Both the position numbers and the translations under genes were made by a program. The notes beneath the pieces were generated by a model. It was not told where the DNA came from. It searched no databases and saw nothing but the letters and a program-made list of their open reading frames with translations. 64,000 nucleotides of DNA, taken from NCBI GenBank assembly GCA_023376005.1, contig CM042179.1:18493423-18557422 (forward strand). Reading direction: 5' to 3'. This DNA is from Doryteuthis pealeii. Lineage: Eukaryota > Mollusca > Cephalopoda > Myopsida > Loliginidae. Of this stretch, positions 22,324-32,102 are shown in pieces; the first letter of the stretch is position 1; each line of letters starts with the position of its first letter.

Positions 22324-23026
22324 TGAACCTTCGCTACCTGAGGTGCGACCCTTCTATATCCTATCATGTGTCCTAGATAGTTAACTTTGGCCTGGCAAAA
22401 CTCACTCTTGGCAAGGTTGATTGTCAGATTGGCTTCCCCGAGCCTAGTGAACATTTTCCTTAAAGTTGACATATGCTTCCTCCTATGAGTCACTATATAT
22501 ACCACTATGTCATCCACGTAAGTGTCTACTCCTTCAATCCCCCTTAAACACTTGTCCATCATTCTCACAAATGTAGCCTGCACTTTTTTCATGCCAAAGG
22601 GCATGACACAATACTGAAAATTACAAAAGCTGATACTTGTTTAGCTCTCTCGGATAAGGGTACAGCCCAATATCCTTTCAACAAATCAAAGAGATGAATT
22701 TCACCTTCCCTATTCTATCAATACAATCGTCCATCTGGGGAATTGGGTACGCGTCTGTTCTTGTTAATTGTACAGAATCTAATGGATCCATCTCCTTTGT
22801 CCACTAGAAAGCAAGGAGATGCCCATTCACTACAACTGGGTTCAATAATCCCATTCTCCAACATGTATTGGGCCTCTTGGTTCATAAGCTTTGCTCTCTG
22901 GGGGTTCATTCTATAGGGATGCTGTTGTATGGGTCTTGCCTCTCTCATGTCTACATCATGTGCTGTTGTGGTTTTCCTGGGTATATCGGAGAATATCTCC
23001 TTAAAACCTTTCATGAGGTCAACCAC
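22203..23026 (-). pseudogene. Reverse transcriptase of the Gmr1-like element
   Basis: The minus strand shows the entry region DIPRKTTTAHDVDMREARPI, then QHPYRMNP, MLENGIIEPS and SEWASPCFLV (23000-22790). The central palm is partly deleted or frameshifted (22715-22605). MPFGMKKVQATF and YVDDIVVY (catalytic block, 22520-22500) follow, then VNYLGHMIGYRRVAPQVAKV and VKRFLGMA. The palm loss and frame breaks make it inactive. The D-x-P-R entry motif preceding RT by only about 100 codons from the integrase tail supports a fused IN-RT polyprotein. Confidence 0.85.
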
Positions 23027-23094
23027 GTTTTTCTATTGAGGGTAGGTAAGTTAACCTGTCTTCCAGATTCATTAAAATTTCTGAATTTGACAGC

Positions 23095-23795
23095 TTAGGT
23101 GACCAGTTCCAATCCATAATTGCACCCCCCCCTCCTCGATTCTTTCAGTTCACTATCTACTTCACAACTTGCTACTGCCTCCTCTTCCTTTCTTCGTAGG
23201 TAAGGCTTTAGCATATTAATGTGGCAACTCTGGCTATTCTGTTGATGGTCTGGGGTGTTAACTACATAATTCAGGTCGCTAATCCATTGAATCACCTTAT
23301 ATGGTCCATGAAATTTGGCTTTGAGGGGGGTGGGTGTTCATTGGTAATAATACTAGGACCTCACTCCCCACTTCAGTCTCTCTTTTTACTGTGCCCTTAT
23401 AGTGTCTTTTCATCCTTTCTTGTGCCAGTTCAAGGTGATTTCTAGTTAACTCGCTAACTTTCTGAAATTCGCCACGTAATCTAATAAGTCTGTTTGATTC
23501 GGATTGTCCTCCAAGCACCTTTCTTTGATCAGCTTCAATGGGTGTCCATATACCAGTTCAAATGGGCTGAAACCTAACAACTCCTGTGTCACTTCTCTGG
23601 CTGCAAAAGGTAGGCCCTCATCCCATTCCTCCTGGTGCTCAACGCAATACGCTTTCATCATGCTTTTCAGTGTGGAGTGGAAGCATTCTAGGGCACCTTG
23701 TGATTGAGGATGATATGCGCTAGCATGGATTTCCTTAATTCCTAACTGCCTTTTGGAACAATTTTTACATGAAGTTCGATCCCTAATCTGATTGG
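23095..23795 (-). pseudogene. Integrase C-terminal half of the Gmr1-like element
   Basis: On the minus strand, ELGIKEIHASAYHPQSQGAL (about 23745-23685) is the end of the integrase catalytic core, with the catalytic Glu region. WDEGLPFAAREVTQELLGFS and PFELVYGHPLK follow (23625-23540). The QERMKRHYKG linker and EVGSEVLVLLP (about 23400-23345) are the start of the GPY-type domain. DLNYVVNTPDH and HINMLKPYLRR (23280-23190) close it. The reading frame changes at least twice. It ends only about 70 bases before the RT entry region, so IN precedes RT. Confidence 0.85.
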
Positions 23796-23915
23796 ATTTC
23801 TCTCAGTAACAAATTATCAGAATGAAGATTGGGATAGGAAAGACGACAAACACAGCATTTCGATATTATGAATTTAATAATCAACAAACAAAACAAACCA
23901 AAATTATTATAGAAA

Positions 23916-24209
23916 TGTAGAGAGAGCGAAGTTCCTTTTTGTTTGTTTTTGTTTGTATGAGGTGTGAGCGATATTTCTGTATGAAATCAATGAAGAAAAA
24001 GAATTACTTATCTGTTCAGTGGTGGATGTATCAGCGGTTTTATATTAACGTCTTTTTTCTTTGCTTTTTTCCCTCCAAAGTGTGGACGCCAGCTTGACCA
24101 GTACATCAGGATGCTTATTTTCTTTTTTATAGATCAAACTGATGGGACATGCCCGGGCAATTAATTCTTAAGCTGCTGCTGCTTTTTCGCTTAACCAAAA
24201 TATCTCTCA
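23916..24209 (-). repeat. 5' LTR of the Gmr1-like element
   Basis: On the minus strand it starts TGAGAGATATTTTGG and ends CTCTCTACA. It pairs with 21389-21708. Confidence 0.78.
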
Positions 24210-24315
24210 TGTCACATTATGTTTAATTAATGTTGTTTTGATAGGTAAAATAGATTTTAAATATAAACCTTGGGTTTATATATGTAGAGAAATCTTTGGA
24301 ATTTGCTTTTATTCT

Positions 24316-24317
<2 letters not shown>

Positions 24318-24351
<34 letters not shown>
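24318..24351. repeat. (TA)n microsatellite
   Basis: About 16 TA units. Confidence 0.95.
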
Positions 24352-24353
<2 letters not shown>

Positions 24354-25094
24354 TAAAAAGACTCATTGGGTCACCCATTGAGCTCGGGTTAGATTGTTAA
24401 AAAATCACAATAATGTAATTTATTTTTAATAGATTATAAACTATTTTACAGTCAATTTTGCACAAATTTATCATAAACATGGACGTCAACACTGTCTAAG
24501 ATGACGTAAAATCTGTATTTTACAAAATAAATTTACCCTTCCCTCTTGATTGAAAAAAATTTCCCCAAATCAGGGATTTTTCAAATTTTAATGAAGTTTT
24601 CAGTGTTGATTTATAAATAAATGAATTTTATTAATCCATCAGTTATTTTATTTCAAAACCTTCTGACTTAATCAGGTATTTTTGCTATGGTAAATTAATA
24701 TTTAAAATTAATTTAGAATATAAAACACCTAATTTTAAGTTTCAAATTTCCTATTTTTAGATTCTAAAAACAAATATCTATTCAATAACTACTATAGTTT
24801 ATTATTGTTAACTAATAATTTTTGTAGAAACACTATATTGAAAACTTAGGATCCCCTCCTTTAAAACAGAACAAATATTGATGTATATTTATTCTTTCAT
24901 AAGATGATAGTCAATTAAATCCAAAAGAGTAAAAAAAAGATCTACAAAAATTATCTTTTTAGTTTTTATTTTCCATTTTATTTTCCGATTTTCGGTACTT
25001 AATTTCTACCAGGATAGTTCCCTGATTGTTGGTAATTTTTTTTCAATCAGGTCAAATTTTGCATATTTTTTCATTTAAAAGAAGGGTACTATTC

Positions 25095-25345
25095 ACAGAG
25101 TTCTGTCCCGGCCTCCTGCCTTAAAAAACCCTACGAGGTGATAGGTCAAAAAACAAACCCACCTATGAATGAAGTGGTGCCTGGTGTATATGAAAAAATA
25201 ATTTGTTGATTGAAGGTATTTTTATTGACAATTTTTTTTTTGTGGTTTGAAGGCATTAAAAGTAAGCCGTATTTTTAAAAGGTTAAAATATTTTACATTT
25301 ACTTATCGAAAAAAGACTTCATTAACTTTTTGGGAAAAACGCCTT
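25095..25345. repeat. Partial TIR-element copy related to 28030-28738
   Basis: Shares GGCCTCCTGCCTTAAAA with the terminal repeat. It also shares the internal blocks TTTTTATTGACAA, GTGGTTTGAAGGCATTAAAAG, and AAAATATTTTACATTTACTT followed by a pyrimidine-poor AAAAGACT stretch. Shorter and diverged. Confidence 0.6.
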
Positions 25346-25551
25346 AAGCGCTGTTTTTTTCTTTTTTTCAAAATATTTTCAAAAAAATGTCTTACTTTGT
25401 AATATGTTTACGTCTCATCAGTGTGGCTAGACTTAACAGCTACTTCTAGCCAGGAGCGAAACCTGACTTACTTTTCATCAGTCCAACTCTTTTCCTCTTA
25501 GGTGTCAGTAGCTGTCAGTTGAATTTTTTTTTACCTTCCCTGACAAAACTT

Positions 25552-25552
<1 letters not shown>

Positions 25553-25623
<71 letters not shown>
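25553..25623. repeat. (CA)n(TA)n compound microsatellite
   Basis: About 14 CA units followed by about 21 TA units. It sits directly upstream of the RTE tail. Confidence 0.95.
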
Positions 25624-25627
<4 letters not shown>

Positions 25628-26041
25628 CTTCCAAGCTGTGGTTGTATCAGTGCTGCTGTATGGCTGCAACACTTGGACCCTAATGAGGTGTCTTGAGAAT
25701 AAGGTAGATGGGAGCTGCACAAGAATGCTACATGCAGTCTTGAACAAGTAGTGGAAACACCACTCCACAAGGAAGCAGCTGTATGGCCACCTGCCCCCTA
25801 TCTCACAAACTATCCGAGTGAGATGGACAAGGCATGCTGAACACTCCTGGAGGAGCAAGGATGAACTCATAAGCGACATTATCCTGTGGAAGCCAACACC
25901 TGGACATGCTAATGTGGGCCACCCACCAAGGACCTACATTGACCAACTCTGCGAGGATACTGGATGCTGCGAATATTGGGAGAATGAATGATAGAGAAAG
26001 TTGGCAAGAGATTGTCATGGATATCCGTGCTAATTGCGCAA
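25624..26041 (+). pseudogene. 3' end of an RTE-clade LINE
   Basis: With stops and frame changes the plus strand reads VLLYGCNTWTL near 25650, CTRMLHAVLNK near 25715, LYGHLPPIS near 25780, RRTRHAEH-like and LILWKPTPGHANVGHPP near 25880-25925, then TYIDQLCEDTGC near 25935. This is the post-RT C-terminal region of RTE elements. It is directly followed by an (ATG)n tail, which is characteristic of RTE 3' ends. It is a 5'-truncated copy, as usual for LINEs. Confidence 0.75.
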
Positions 26042-26042
26042 C

Positions 26043-26067
26043 ATGATGATGATGATGATGATGATGA

Positions 26068-26121
<54 letters not shown>
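26043..26121. repeat. (ATG)n tail followed by (TA)n
   Basis: About 9 ATG units forming the RTE 3' tail, then about 25 TA units. Confidence 0.92.
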
Positions 26122-26124
<3 letters not shown>

Positions 26125-26289
26125 GTGCAGTTTTTGTCATGGAAGGTAAAAAAAAAAAAATTAAAATTCTAGTACAATTAACAAAGAATCAGGGATTGTA
26201 TAATTTTAATGAAACTTTCAGCAGTTTATTCATTAAGTACTTTATTTTAAAATGAATTTTTCATTTTATTAAAAAAATTGAAAAAAAAA

Positions 26290-26480
26290 AGGTGATGTTA
26301 ATACCAATTGTTGTTGGAGTCCTTGGAACAGTCTGAAAGAACCTGGAAAAAAAACTGGGTGAACTGAAGATCAGAGGAAAACTCAAAACCATTCTGACTA
26401 CAATCAGCTAGGATACTTATAAACTGAATATATGACTACAGGGAAAAAACACCATTTAGAGCTGGTGTGAAAAACTTGGA
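26290..26480 (+). pseudogene. C-terminal tail of a LINE ORF
   Basis: One plus-strand frame reads LIPIVVGVLGTV, a stop, then KNLEKKLGELKIRGKLKTI, followed by more stops. This is a tail motif I associate with the C-terminus of LINE reverse transcriptase proteins in invertebrates. I cannot assign the clade. Confidence 0.5.
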
Positions 26481-26494
26481 AGGAGTAAAATAAT

Positions 26495-26696
26495 GGTTAT
26501 TTCCTATAACTCCAACATAAACAAAGGGGAACCACTCTTAACAGATAAATTATTTATTTATTTATTTATTGATCTACTAGGAAAAAAGAAGACGGGTTAG
26601 GTTAGGGTTAGGGTTAGTTTAATGGGAAAATAAATAAATAATTTATCAGTCCAGAGTGGTTCTCCTTTGTTTATGTTGGAGTTATAGGAAATAACC
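26495..26696. mobile_element. Short inverted-repeat element (MITE-like) with a TTAGGG core
   Basis: Terminal inverted repeats of about 60 bases (26495-26558 and 26628-26696, beginning GGTTATTTCCTATAACTCCA) flank a core of about 70 bases. The core holds an interstitial telomere-like stretch at 26595-26617. No coding capacity. The mirror copy is at about 41220-41430. Confidence 0.75.
26595..26617 (+). repeat. Interstitial telomere-like repeat
   Basis: Three to four TTAGGG-type units, one of them TTAGG. Far too short to be a telomere. Confidence 0.8.
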
Positions 26697-27162
26697 AAAA
26701 TAATGATATTATATGTAGTATATTTTATATGTCAACTGATAAATTTTCTAAATGATTGCTGAATTTATAATTGATAAAATCAAATCATTTTTTCAGGAAA
26801 AAAAAGAATTGGTATTTATTTTGTATGAAGTGAATAGTCTTCTAATATGAAGCATTGTCATAAACATGCAAAAATACTAAAAATTATTTATATCATCATC
26901 ATCAAAATATATATTTATGGCAGTTAATATTTGTTGACATGTTATGAAAGAGATCAATGAGATTCTTTGCAACATTGTACTTTATCAATAACTAATTATA
27001 AGTATATTGGCTGTAACTTGGAGAAATGTTTAAGATGACTAAAGTTATTTCCCTTTGTATTGTAGCGATGTGATAAGTGTCCTTAGATCATTATATAATT
27101 ACAGACAACTACATTATTACCCAAATTAATTCATTACAAATGAGGAAGACATTATTTAAAGC

Positions 27163-27320
27163 AGTTGGTTGGTTGTTTTGTTTTATGGCATATCAACTCT
27201 TTTTGGGTCATTTGATGCTGAATTAAGTCATTTTAATATTTGGTTTATAGTACCTGCTGGTCACCCATCTAAGTATTGAACTGGTATTCAAAGTAGTACT
27301 GAGGCAGTCAGCATGTAAAA
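27163..27320 (-). repeat. 5S rRNA-derived SINE (SINE3 type), truncated
   Basis: The minus strand contains the 3' half of a 5S-like head (TTCAATACTTAGATGGGTGACC, then CAGCAGGTACTATA). A body follows with CAGCATCAAATGACC and GAGTTGATATGCCA, then a CCAA-repeat tail. A fuller copy is at 49401-49608. Confidence 0.7.
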
Positions 27321-28029
27321 AGGCTAAGGTCTGCCTCATTTTCTTTGATAGTAGTAATTCTCTGAAAAGCAAATGTTATTTAAAACAAAAACAAGTAGGA
27401 AATACTTTCTCAAATCAAATATAGAAAGAAATGTTTAGTATAAATATATTGAGAATCCTTTCTATAGAGTTGACAAGGTTTGGTTATTTTGTGTTGTAAC
27501 AAAAATAATTGTAAATGTAATAAATAAATAAATGTAATAAATAAATGTAATCTGAACAAAGTTTTTAAGAATATGTTGTATTTTTGAGAAAAACAGCTAA
27601 CTGGTGTGGTCACTATTGAAAATGTTGCATCCTATCATAACACACTATCATGACCTAGTAGCATAGGTAGAAATATGAATGGACTACTATGACTAGTGAA
27701 TTAACTTTTCATTCACATATTTATATGAAAACAATCAATAATATTTTGGCTGTTTAAGTAGATCTCTGATTGATTGAAAAATATAAATTGGTCAGAGACC
27801 ATTTTGATTAGGGAATCCTTTTATGCAGAATTTCTCCTCTAAACACAATCTATACAATTTTAATCTCTTATTGAATTTGTCCACTTTTTTCCATTTTCCA
27901 TTTGAGGATCTATTCCATTCTTATCGTTTAATTCCCTAAAATGTATCTAAAAAATGTAGTGCTATTCAGATAGCATCTATTTTCAAAGGACAATTTGTGA
28001 TTATAAAATTTGTTTCCAAGGCTGGTGCA

Positions 28030-28738
28030 TATCACATAAATGCGTCCTGGCCTCCTGCCCTAAAAGACGCTAAGTGGTGCCTGCTGAAATTCCAATCCGC
28101 ACTACTATTGAACTCCCTATCTGTTTTTCCCAAAAAGTTAATGTGATATGAAAGCAATATTTTACCTCCCACCCAAATGTAAATATTTTAACCCCACCCT
28201 TTTTTAAAATATTTTTATTAGTGGTTTGAAAGGTATTTTTATTGACAAATAACTTTTTTTAGTGGTTTGAAAGCATTAAAAGTAAGCCACCAACCAGGTT
28301 TTTTTATAGTGATATTTTACTTCATCCTAGTCTTTTCTCGACAAGTAAATGTAAATATTTTACCCCCCACCCATAAAATATCTTTTTCTTCAGTATTTAC
28401 ATTTTATTTTAATTAAAAACAACTGTCACAAATTTTAGAATAAATACGACTGAGTTTCAAAAATAAACAATCAAGTACAAATAAAAAATAAAAATATTTA
28501 GATATTCTTTTTTATTATCTAAATATTTATTATTTGCTAAAAAAGTATTCTAAAATATTTACATTTACTTGTTGAGAAAAGACTGGTGGGGGGGGGGGGG
28601 GTAAAATATCACTTTCATAACTTTTTGTGAAAAACACCTTCAAACAGCTAGGGAGTTCAATAGTAGTGGGGATTGGATTTTCAGCAGTCACCACTTAGCG
28701 TTTTTTAGGGCAGGAGGCCAGGACGTATTTATGTGATA
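28030..28738. mobile_element. Terminal-inverted-repeat element, non-autonomous
   Basis: Inverted repeats of about 110-130 bases start TATCACATAAATRCGTCCTGG at both ends (28030 and 28738). The interior has two GTGGTTTGAAAG copies and two AGTAAATGTAAATATTTTA copies, plus a G run at 28587-28600. No coding sequence. TA at the outer edge is consistent with a TA target duplication, which I cannot prove. It resembles a MITE or a foldback element. Confidence 0.75.
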
Positions 28739-29286
28739 ATACCACCAAAGCTGTTATGTTGCTCCAATATAAATCCTGTCCAATCCTTATCTATTTTTCA
28801 CAGTTGCATGATACCAGATTTTCAGTGAGGCTCCTTTATTATACATTTTTGTGTGTGCAATTACAGAAGAATTCTCCAGGATATATTATGTTTTTGGTGA
28901 ATATTTTGTAAAGAAGAACTTGGCTTAATATCTTAATAAACATAATCACATGTGAATTAGTTTTTCTTTTCTACTTCTTTTTCTTTTTAAATGATATCTA
29001 TTCATATTATATTATTTTTGGAACATATGTTATATTTCAAATATTCTTTGAAATATTAATCATGTCATGTTTTTAAAAAGACTATTTTTCTGCCCACAGA
29101 AAAAAAGAACATTTTCTCTATTACTTTCTCACTTATCGTTTTCATTTTGAAAAGAATTCTAACTCAGTTTACACAACACTATACTCATCCTAATGTCTTA
29201 GTGAAGATTTTAAAAATAAACTGAACTGTTTTAATGTTGACTTAACCCTCAAATAAATTTATATTTTGGAATAATTTTTTTTTCTT

Positions 29287-29291
<5 letters not shown>

Positions 29292-29332
<41 letters not shown>
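29292..29332. repeat. (AC)n microsatellite
   Basis: About 20 AC units, 50 bases upstream of the last DNAAF6 acceptor. Confidence 0.95.
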
Positions 29333-29333
<1 letters not shown>

Positions 29334-29382
29334 TATAATTCTTTCTTTAATTGATAATTATATTATATTTTTTATTTTGTAG

Positions 29383-29509
29383 CAAACTTGGTCTTCATCT
29401 ACCTCATCCAGTGGACGAAAAAGAGAGTAATGCAAAGTGGGATGGTTGCCAAGAGACACTTATTGTCACTATGAAGATGAATAGAGAATTTGATTTCTTG
29501 AATTATTAA
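29383..29509 (+). CDS. DNAAF6: DNAAF6 (PIH1D3) terminal exon
   Basis: Acceptor TTATTTTGTAG ends at 29382. The first base completes Tyr from the previous exon. Forty-one codons follow, reading KLGLHLPHPVDEKESNAKWD and ending TLIVTMKMNREFDFLNY, with the stop TAA at 29507-29509. Vertebrate DNAAF6 ends in the matching E-T-L-E-I-T-M-T-M-K-R-E-L/F-D segment plus a short aromatic tail, so the C-terminus is complete. AATAAA lies at 29547-29552, about 40 bases after the stop. The five exons seen encode about 156 residues, against about 214 for the human protein. The inverted copy of this exon at 38464-38588 carries frameshifting deletions and is not a second gene. Confidence 0.93.
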
Positions 29510-29546
29510 AATCATTTTTATTAAAAAGTTGAACTAAGTAGAAAAA

Positions 29547-29552
29547 AATAAA
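29547..29552 (+). terminator. DNAAF6: Polyadenylation signal of DNAAF6
   Basis: AATAAA about 38 bases downstream of the stop codon, followed within 50 bases by T-rich sequence. Confidence 0.55.
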
Positions 29553-29879
29553 TTAAAAAAATCTTTTGCATCAAAAAATTATCATTGCTTTATTTTCCTG
29601 ACATCTGTCCTCCCTCTCACAACAATATGGATCTACATTTGGATTTTCATACAGGTTTGACCAAAGTTCTATGGAAGATCAGCACTTGACTATGTTACAG
29701 ATTTCCCCTCTTCATGATACTCATGTTGTCCAAAAGGAAGGGCAATTTGGCATTAATATATTTCCACAGGGATTGACAGAACAAGATTGAACCCAATGTT
29801 GGACTACCTCTGGGGATTCCATATCCATAACTTTGCCACTCCACCATGGCAAATTACTCTCCCATGATTGTAGAGGTTT

Positions 29880-29983
29880 AAATTCAAAATTTTCCTTCTT
29901 TAAATTCAGTTTTGTTCTCCCAAAGTATACCCTACATATTACTCATAACTGAAGGAGAAGAGAAGAATATATGCCTATCTCAA
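29880..29983 (-). repeat. Distal half of a SINE split by the Copia insertion
   Basis: On the minus strand this matches the body of the SINE at 16684-16965 (CTTCTCCTTCAGTTATGAGTAA, then AAAATTTTGAATTTAAACCT). It continues the half at 33135-33290 across the target duplication TTGAG (29983-29979). Confidence 0.7.
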
Positions 29984-30617
29984 TGTTAGAATCTTTTGGG
30001 CCATCGTGGAGCCCTTATTATCCAGTTGAATTGGATCCTTGATAAAGAGTCCTGGTTATTGGTAAAGATCTGGTAATCCTGTAAGTCTGTCCTGAGTATT
30101 GGTAAAGACCTGGTGATCCTGTAAGTCCATCCTGGGTATTGGTAAAGATCTGGTAATCCTGTAAGTCTGTCCTGAGTATTGGTAAAGATCTAGTAATCCT
30201 GTAAGTCCATCCTGAGTATTGGTAAAGATCTGGTAATCCTGTAAGTCTGCCCTGAGTATTGGTAAAGATCTGGTAATCCTGTAAGTCCATCCTGAGTATT
30301 GGTAAAGATCTGGTAATCCTGTAAGTCTGTCCTGGGTATTGGTAAAGATCTGGTAATCCTGTAAGTCTGTCCTGAGTATTGGTAAAGATCTGGTAATCCT
30401 GTAAGTCCGTCCTGAGTATTGGTAAATATCTGGTGATCCTGCAAGTCCGTCCTCAAGGAGTGCAGTTAGAATTGTCCAATGTGGGGGTTTTAAGTATTGT
30501 ATCAGCCATGCAGTATTGCTAGTGATTGGCTGCAAGAATAACTCATGTGATCTTGGCTAGACTATAAATACAGGTGGTAAATTAGAGCACACCTTATATA
30601 CAAAAAAAACTCCAACA
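29984..30617 (-). repeat. 3' LTR of the Copia element
   Basis: Begins TGTTGGAGTT on the minus strand at 30617 and ends TCTAACA at 29984. It equals the 5' LTR apart from the 40-bp array, which has 10 units here against 2 in the 5' LTR. Confidence 0.88.
30061..30456 (-). repeat. 40-bp minisatellite within the Copia LTR, 10 units
   Basis: Unit boundaries fall every 40 bases from 30061 (GGTAAAGATCTGG, then TAATCCTGTAAG, then TCTGTCCTGAGTATT). Units differ at a few positions (CTGT/CCAT/CCGT; GAG/GGG). Because 40 is not a multiple of 3, one strand shows the same three peptide phases in rotation without stops. The resulting open frames are not genes. Confidence 0.95.
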
Positions 30618-30914
30618 CACCCCCTATTTTGATATAAGGTGGGCTTTTCCATTAAGAAATATTAAATCACATTAGTTTATTTCTTTTGTTTTATTTTAAT
30701 TCTTTTTATTAACCCTACTAATATTATCACTATTCCTATTATTTTGTTATTTTTAATTTTATCATTAGTATTGTCCCTTTTCTTTTTTTTCTTTTTTCAT
30801 TTTGTTTATATATTTTTTATATATTTTTTTGTTTGTTTGTTAATACTAGACAAAATTAGAAAGAAATACAATACAAATTAGTGGTTTAGTAATTTTCATT
30901 GGACTAGTTTAATG

Positions 30915-31215
30915 TCTTGCCCAAGACATCCATTTGGGGAGAGGGTTTACCCCTCTGCGTGGAAAACAGTCAGCATATTTAACGGCCCATACCGACAGGG
31001 CAAAATTATTATATATTCTAAATTGTGTCCCCTATTTGAAAGTATTCCACTCACTGGCTTTGTAAAATAGATCCACAATATCTTTTCCTGATTCAATATA
31101 CTCAAAAAAATATTGAGCCTATTTTAATGTTTAAATTCTGGTCAATCAAGTGTGGTTTTATACACAATTCTTTTATTTTTTATTTAAAAAAAAAAAAACG
31201 TTTGTGGATCTACAT
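30915..31215 (-). pseudogene. RNase H C-terminal end of the Copia element
   Basis: The minus strand reads FFEYIESGKDIVDLF then YKPVSG near 31100-31040. This matches the Copia RNase H end in which an E-Y-x-x-x-x-x-x-x-A-D-I-F-T-K-P motif closes the protein. About 250 bases upstream (31390-31310), DKLQMRRDKILINIKDKNAL and AIDHANENILN resemble the preceding D-N-x-A-A-I-x-L-A segment. An A/T-rich tract (31187-31198) and stops lie between them. The domain is broken and lacks its upstream catalytic residues. Confidence 0.6.
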
Positions 31216-31604
31216 AATCTTCAATGATATTTTATCACTTGTAGCAGTGTTTAATTCTAAAGTGTCATTATCAACTCTTTTACTTTTAAGGTTAATTTAG
31301 TATATTTTCATTTGCATGGTCAATCGCCAGCGCATTCTTATCTTTAATGTTTATTAGAATTTTGTCCCTCCTCATTTGCAATTTATCGAAAAAGGTTGGA
31401 CTTTTTTTAAAAAGCAAAGTCTGACCCAAAATTGTATATATTACTTAAGTTTTGGTTTTGTACCAGTGAAACTTTCAAAGGGGTTTTACTCGAAAAAAAT
31501 CTTAAAACAGCAGTTTTAATTTAATAAGCAAACATTGTGACTGGGTTATGGATCAAAATGTACAACCGTCAATGCAATTATGTACATACCTTTAATTCCC
31601 CCTC

Positions 31605-31622
31605 TGCCGGGGGGGGGGGGGG
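31605..31622. repeat. G run at the Copia internal deletion junction
   Basis: About 14 G on the plus strand (C on the element's coding strand). It separates the protease/pre-integrase region from sequence near the RNase H end, so it marks where integrase and RT were lost. Confidence 0.7.
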
Positions 31623-31640
31623 TCACTTCTACCTGCCAGG

Positions 31641-32102
31641 TCAGAACTCTTGAGCAACAGCATTTTTGTTGTCCTGGCTTGCATTCAACATAGAACCAAC
31701 ATTATCCAAATAATATAAGCAGCCCATTTGTTCTATGTCAAATATTGTGCCATTTGGATAAATTAATTTGGAATTTTTTCGTCTGGAACTTATATGGGCA
31801 CCAAGGGCTGTGGCTGCTTGGACTGAAAAAATATTCTGTTTAAAACTGGGAATATACAAAGCATCTTTTAAAATGCATTTGGAAATATGCCCCATATTGT
31901 CTTTTAAATATATACAAGCATCTCCTCTTTTCTGAATTAAACCATTGGATTTGCTTCCATCTGCTAATAGGACAAAATGATTTTTTGGCTTGAAATTGGG
32001 GTCCCAGTTTATAAATTTAGATTTGTCGTTAATCATGTGTTCAGTTGCTTCACAATCAATGAGCAAATTAGGATTCTTATTTGATAGGATGTCATATGCC
32101 AC
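31641..32102 (-). CDS. Copia protease and pre-integrase region
   Basis: A 153-codon minus-strand open stretch. LLIDCEATEHMIND near 32070-32030 corresponds to the Copia retropepsin active site, normally D-S/T-G-A-S/T-x-H; here Asp is kept but the Ser-Gly pair reads Cys-Glu. FVLLADGSKSNG, CILKDALYIPSFKQNIFSV and GTIFDIEQMGCLYYLDN follow, the order of a Copia protease flowing into the gag-pre-integrase zinc region. The HHCC integrase finger is absent because the frame ends shortly before the C-run deletion junction. It overlaps the end of the Gag frame at a run of 7 T, implying a frameshift between Gag and Pol, either programmed or mutational. Confidence 0.8.
   Translation of the reverse strand: MAYDILSNKNPNLLIDCEATEHMINDKSKFINWDPNFKPKNHFVLLADGSKSNGLIQKRGDACIYLKDNMGHISKCILKDALYIPSFKQNIFSVQAATALGAHISSRRKNSKLIYPNGTIFDIEQMGCLYYLDNVGSMLNASQDNKNAVAQEF

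Larger units (their letters stand above)
21389..24209 (-). mobile_element. Gmr1-like Ty3/Gypsy element, 5'-deleted interior, IN upstream of RT
   Basis: Two direct repeats, 23916-24209 (5' LTR) and 21389-21708 (3' LTR), share AGAGAGCGAAGTTCCTTTTTG, TATCTGTTCAGTGGTGGATG and AATTCTTAAGCTGCTGCTGC. Between them, read on the minus strand, come integrase, RT and RNase H in that order. Gag, protease and the N-terminal part of integrase are absent. The element lies in the DNAAF6 last intron and truncates the non-LTR element at its low-coordinate side. I cannot establish a target duplication. The LTRs are clearly diverged, so it is not a recent insertion. Confidence 0.8.

Noticed and set aside
25505..25879. 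Open frames rich in Tyr-Ile and Cys-Val, also near 13023, 26034, 42015 and 46369
   Set aside because: They come from TA, CA and GT microsatellites.
26595..26617. Chromosome-end telomere
   Set aside because: Under four units, and unique sequence continues on both sides.
30061..30456. CRISPR-like regular array
   Set aside because: Units are contiguous with no spacers, and the sequence is inside a eukaryotic LTR.
30018..30535. Open frames with repeated DLQDYQIFTNTQ-type peptide, and similar ones at 37513-38004 and 55282-55874
   Set aside because: They are translations of the 40-bp LTR minisatellite in rotating frames, not a repeat protein gene.
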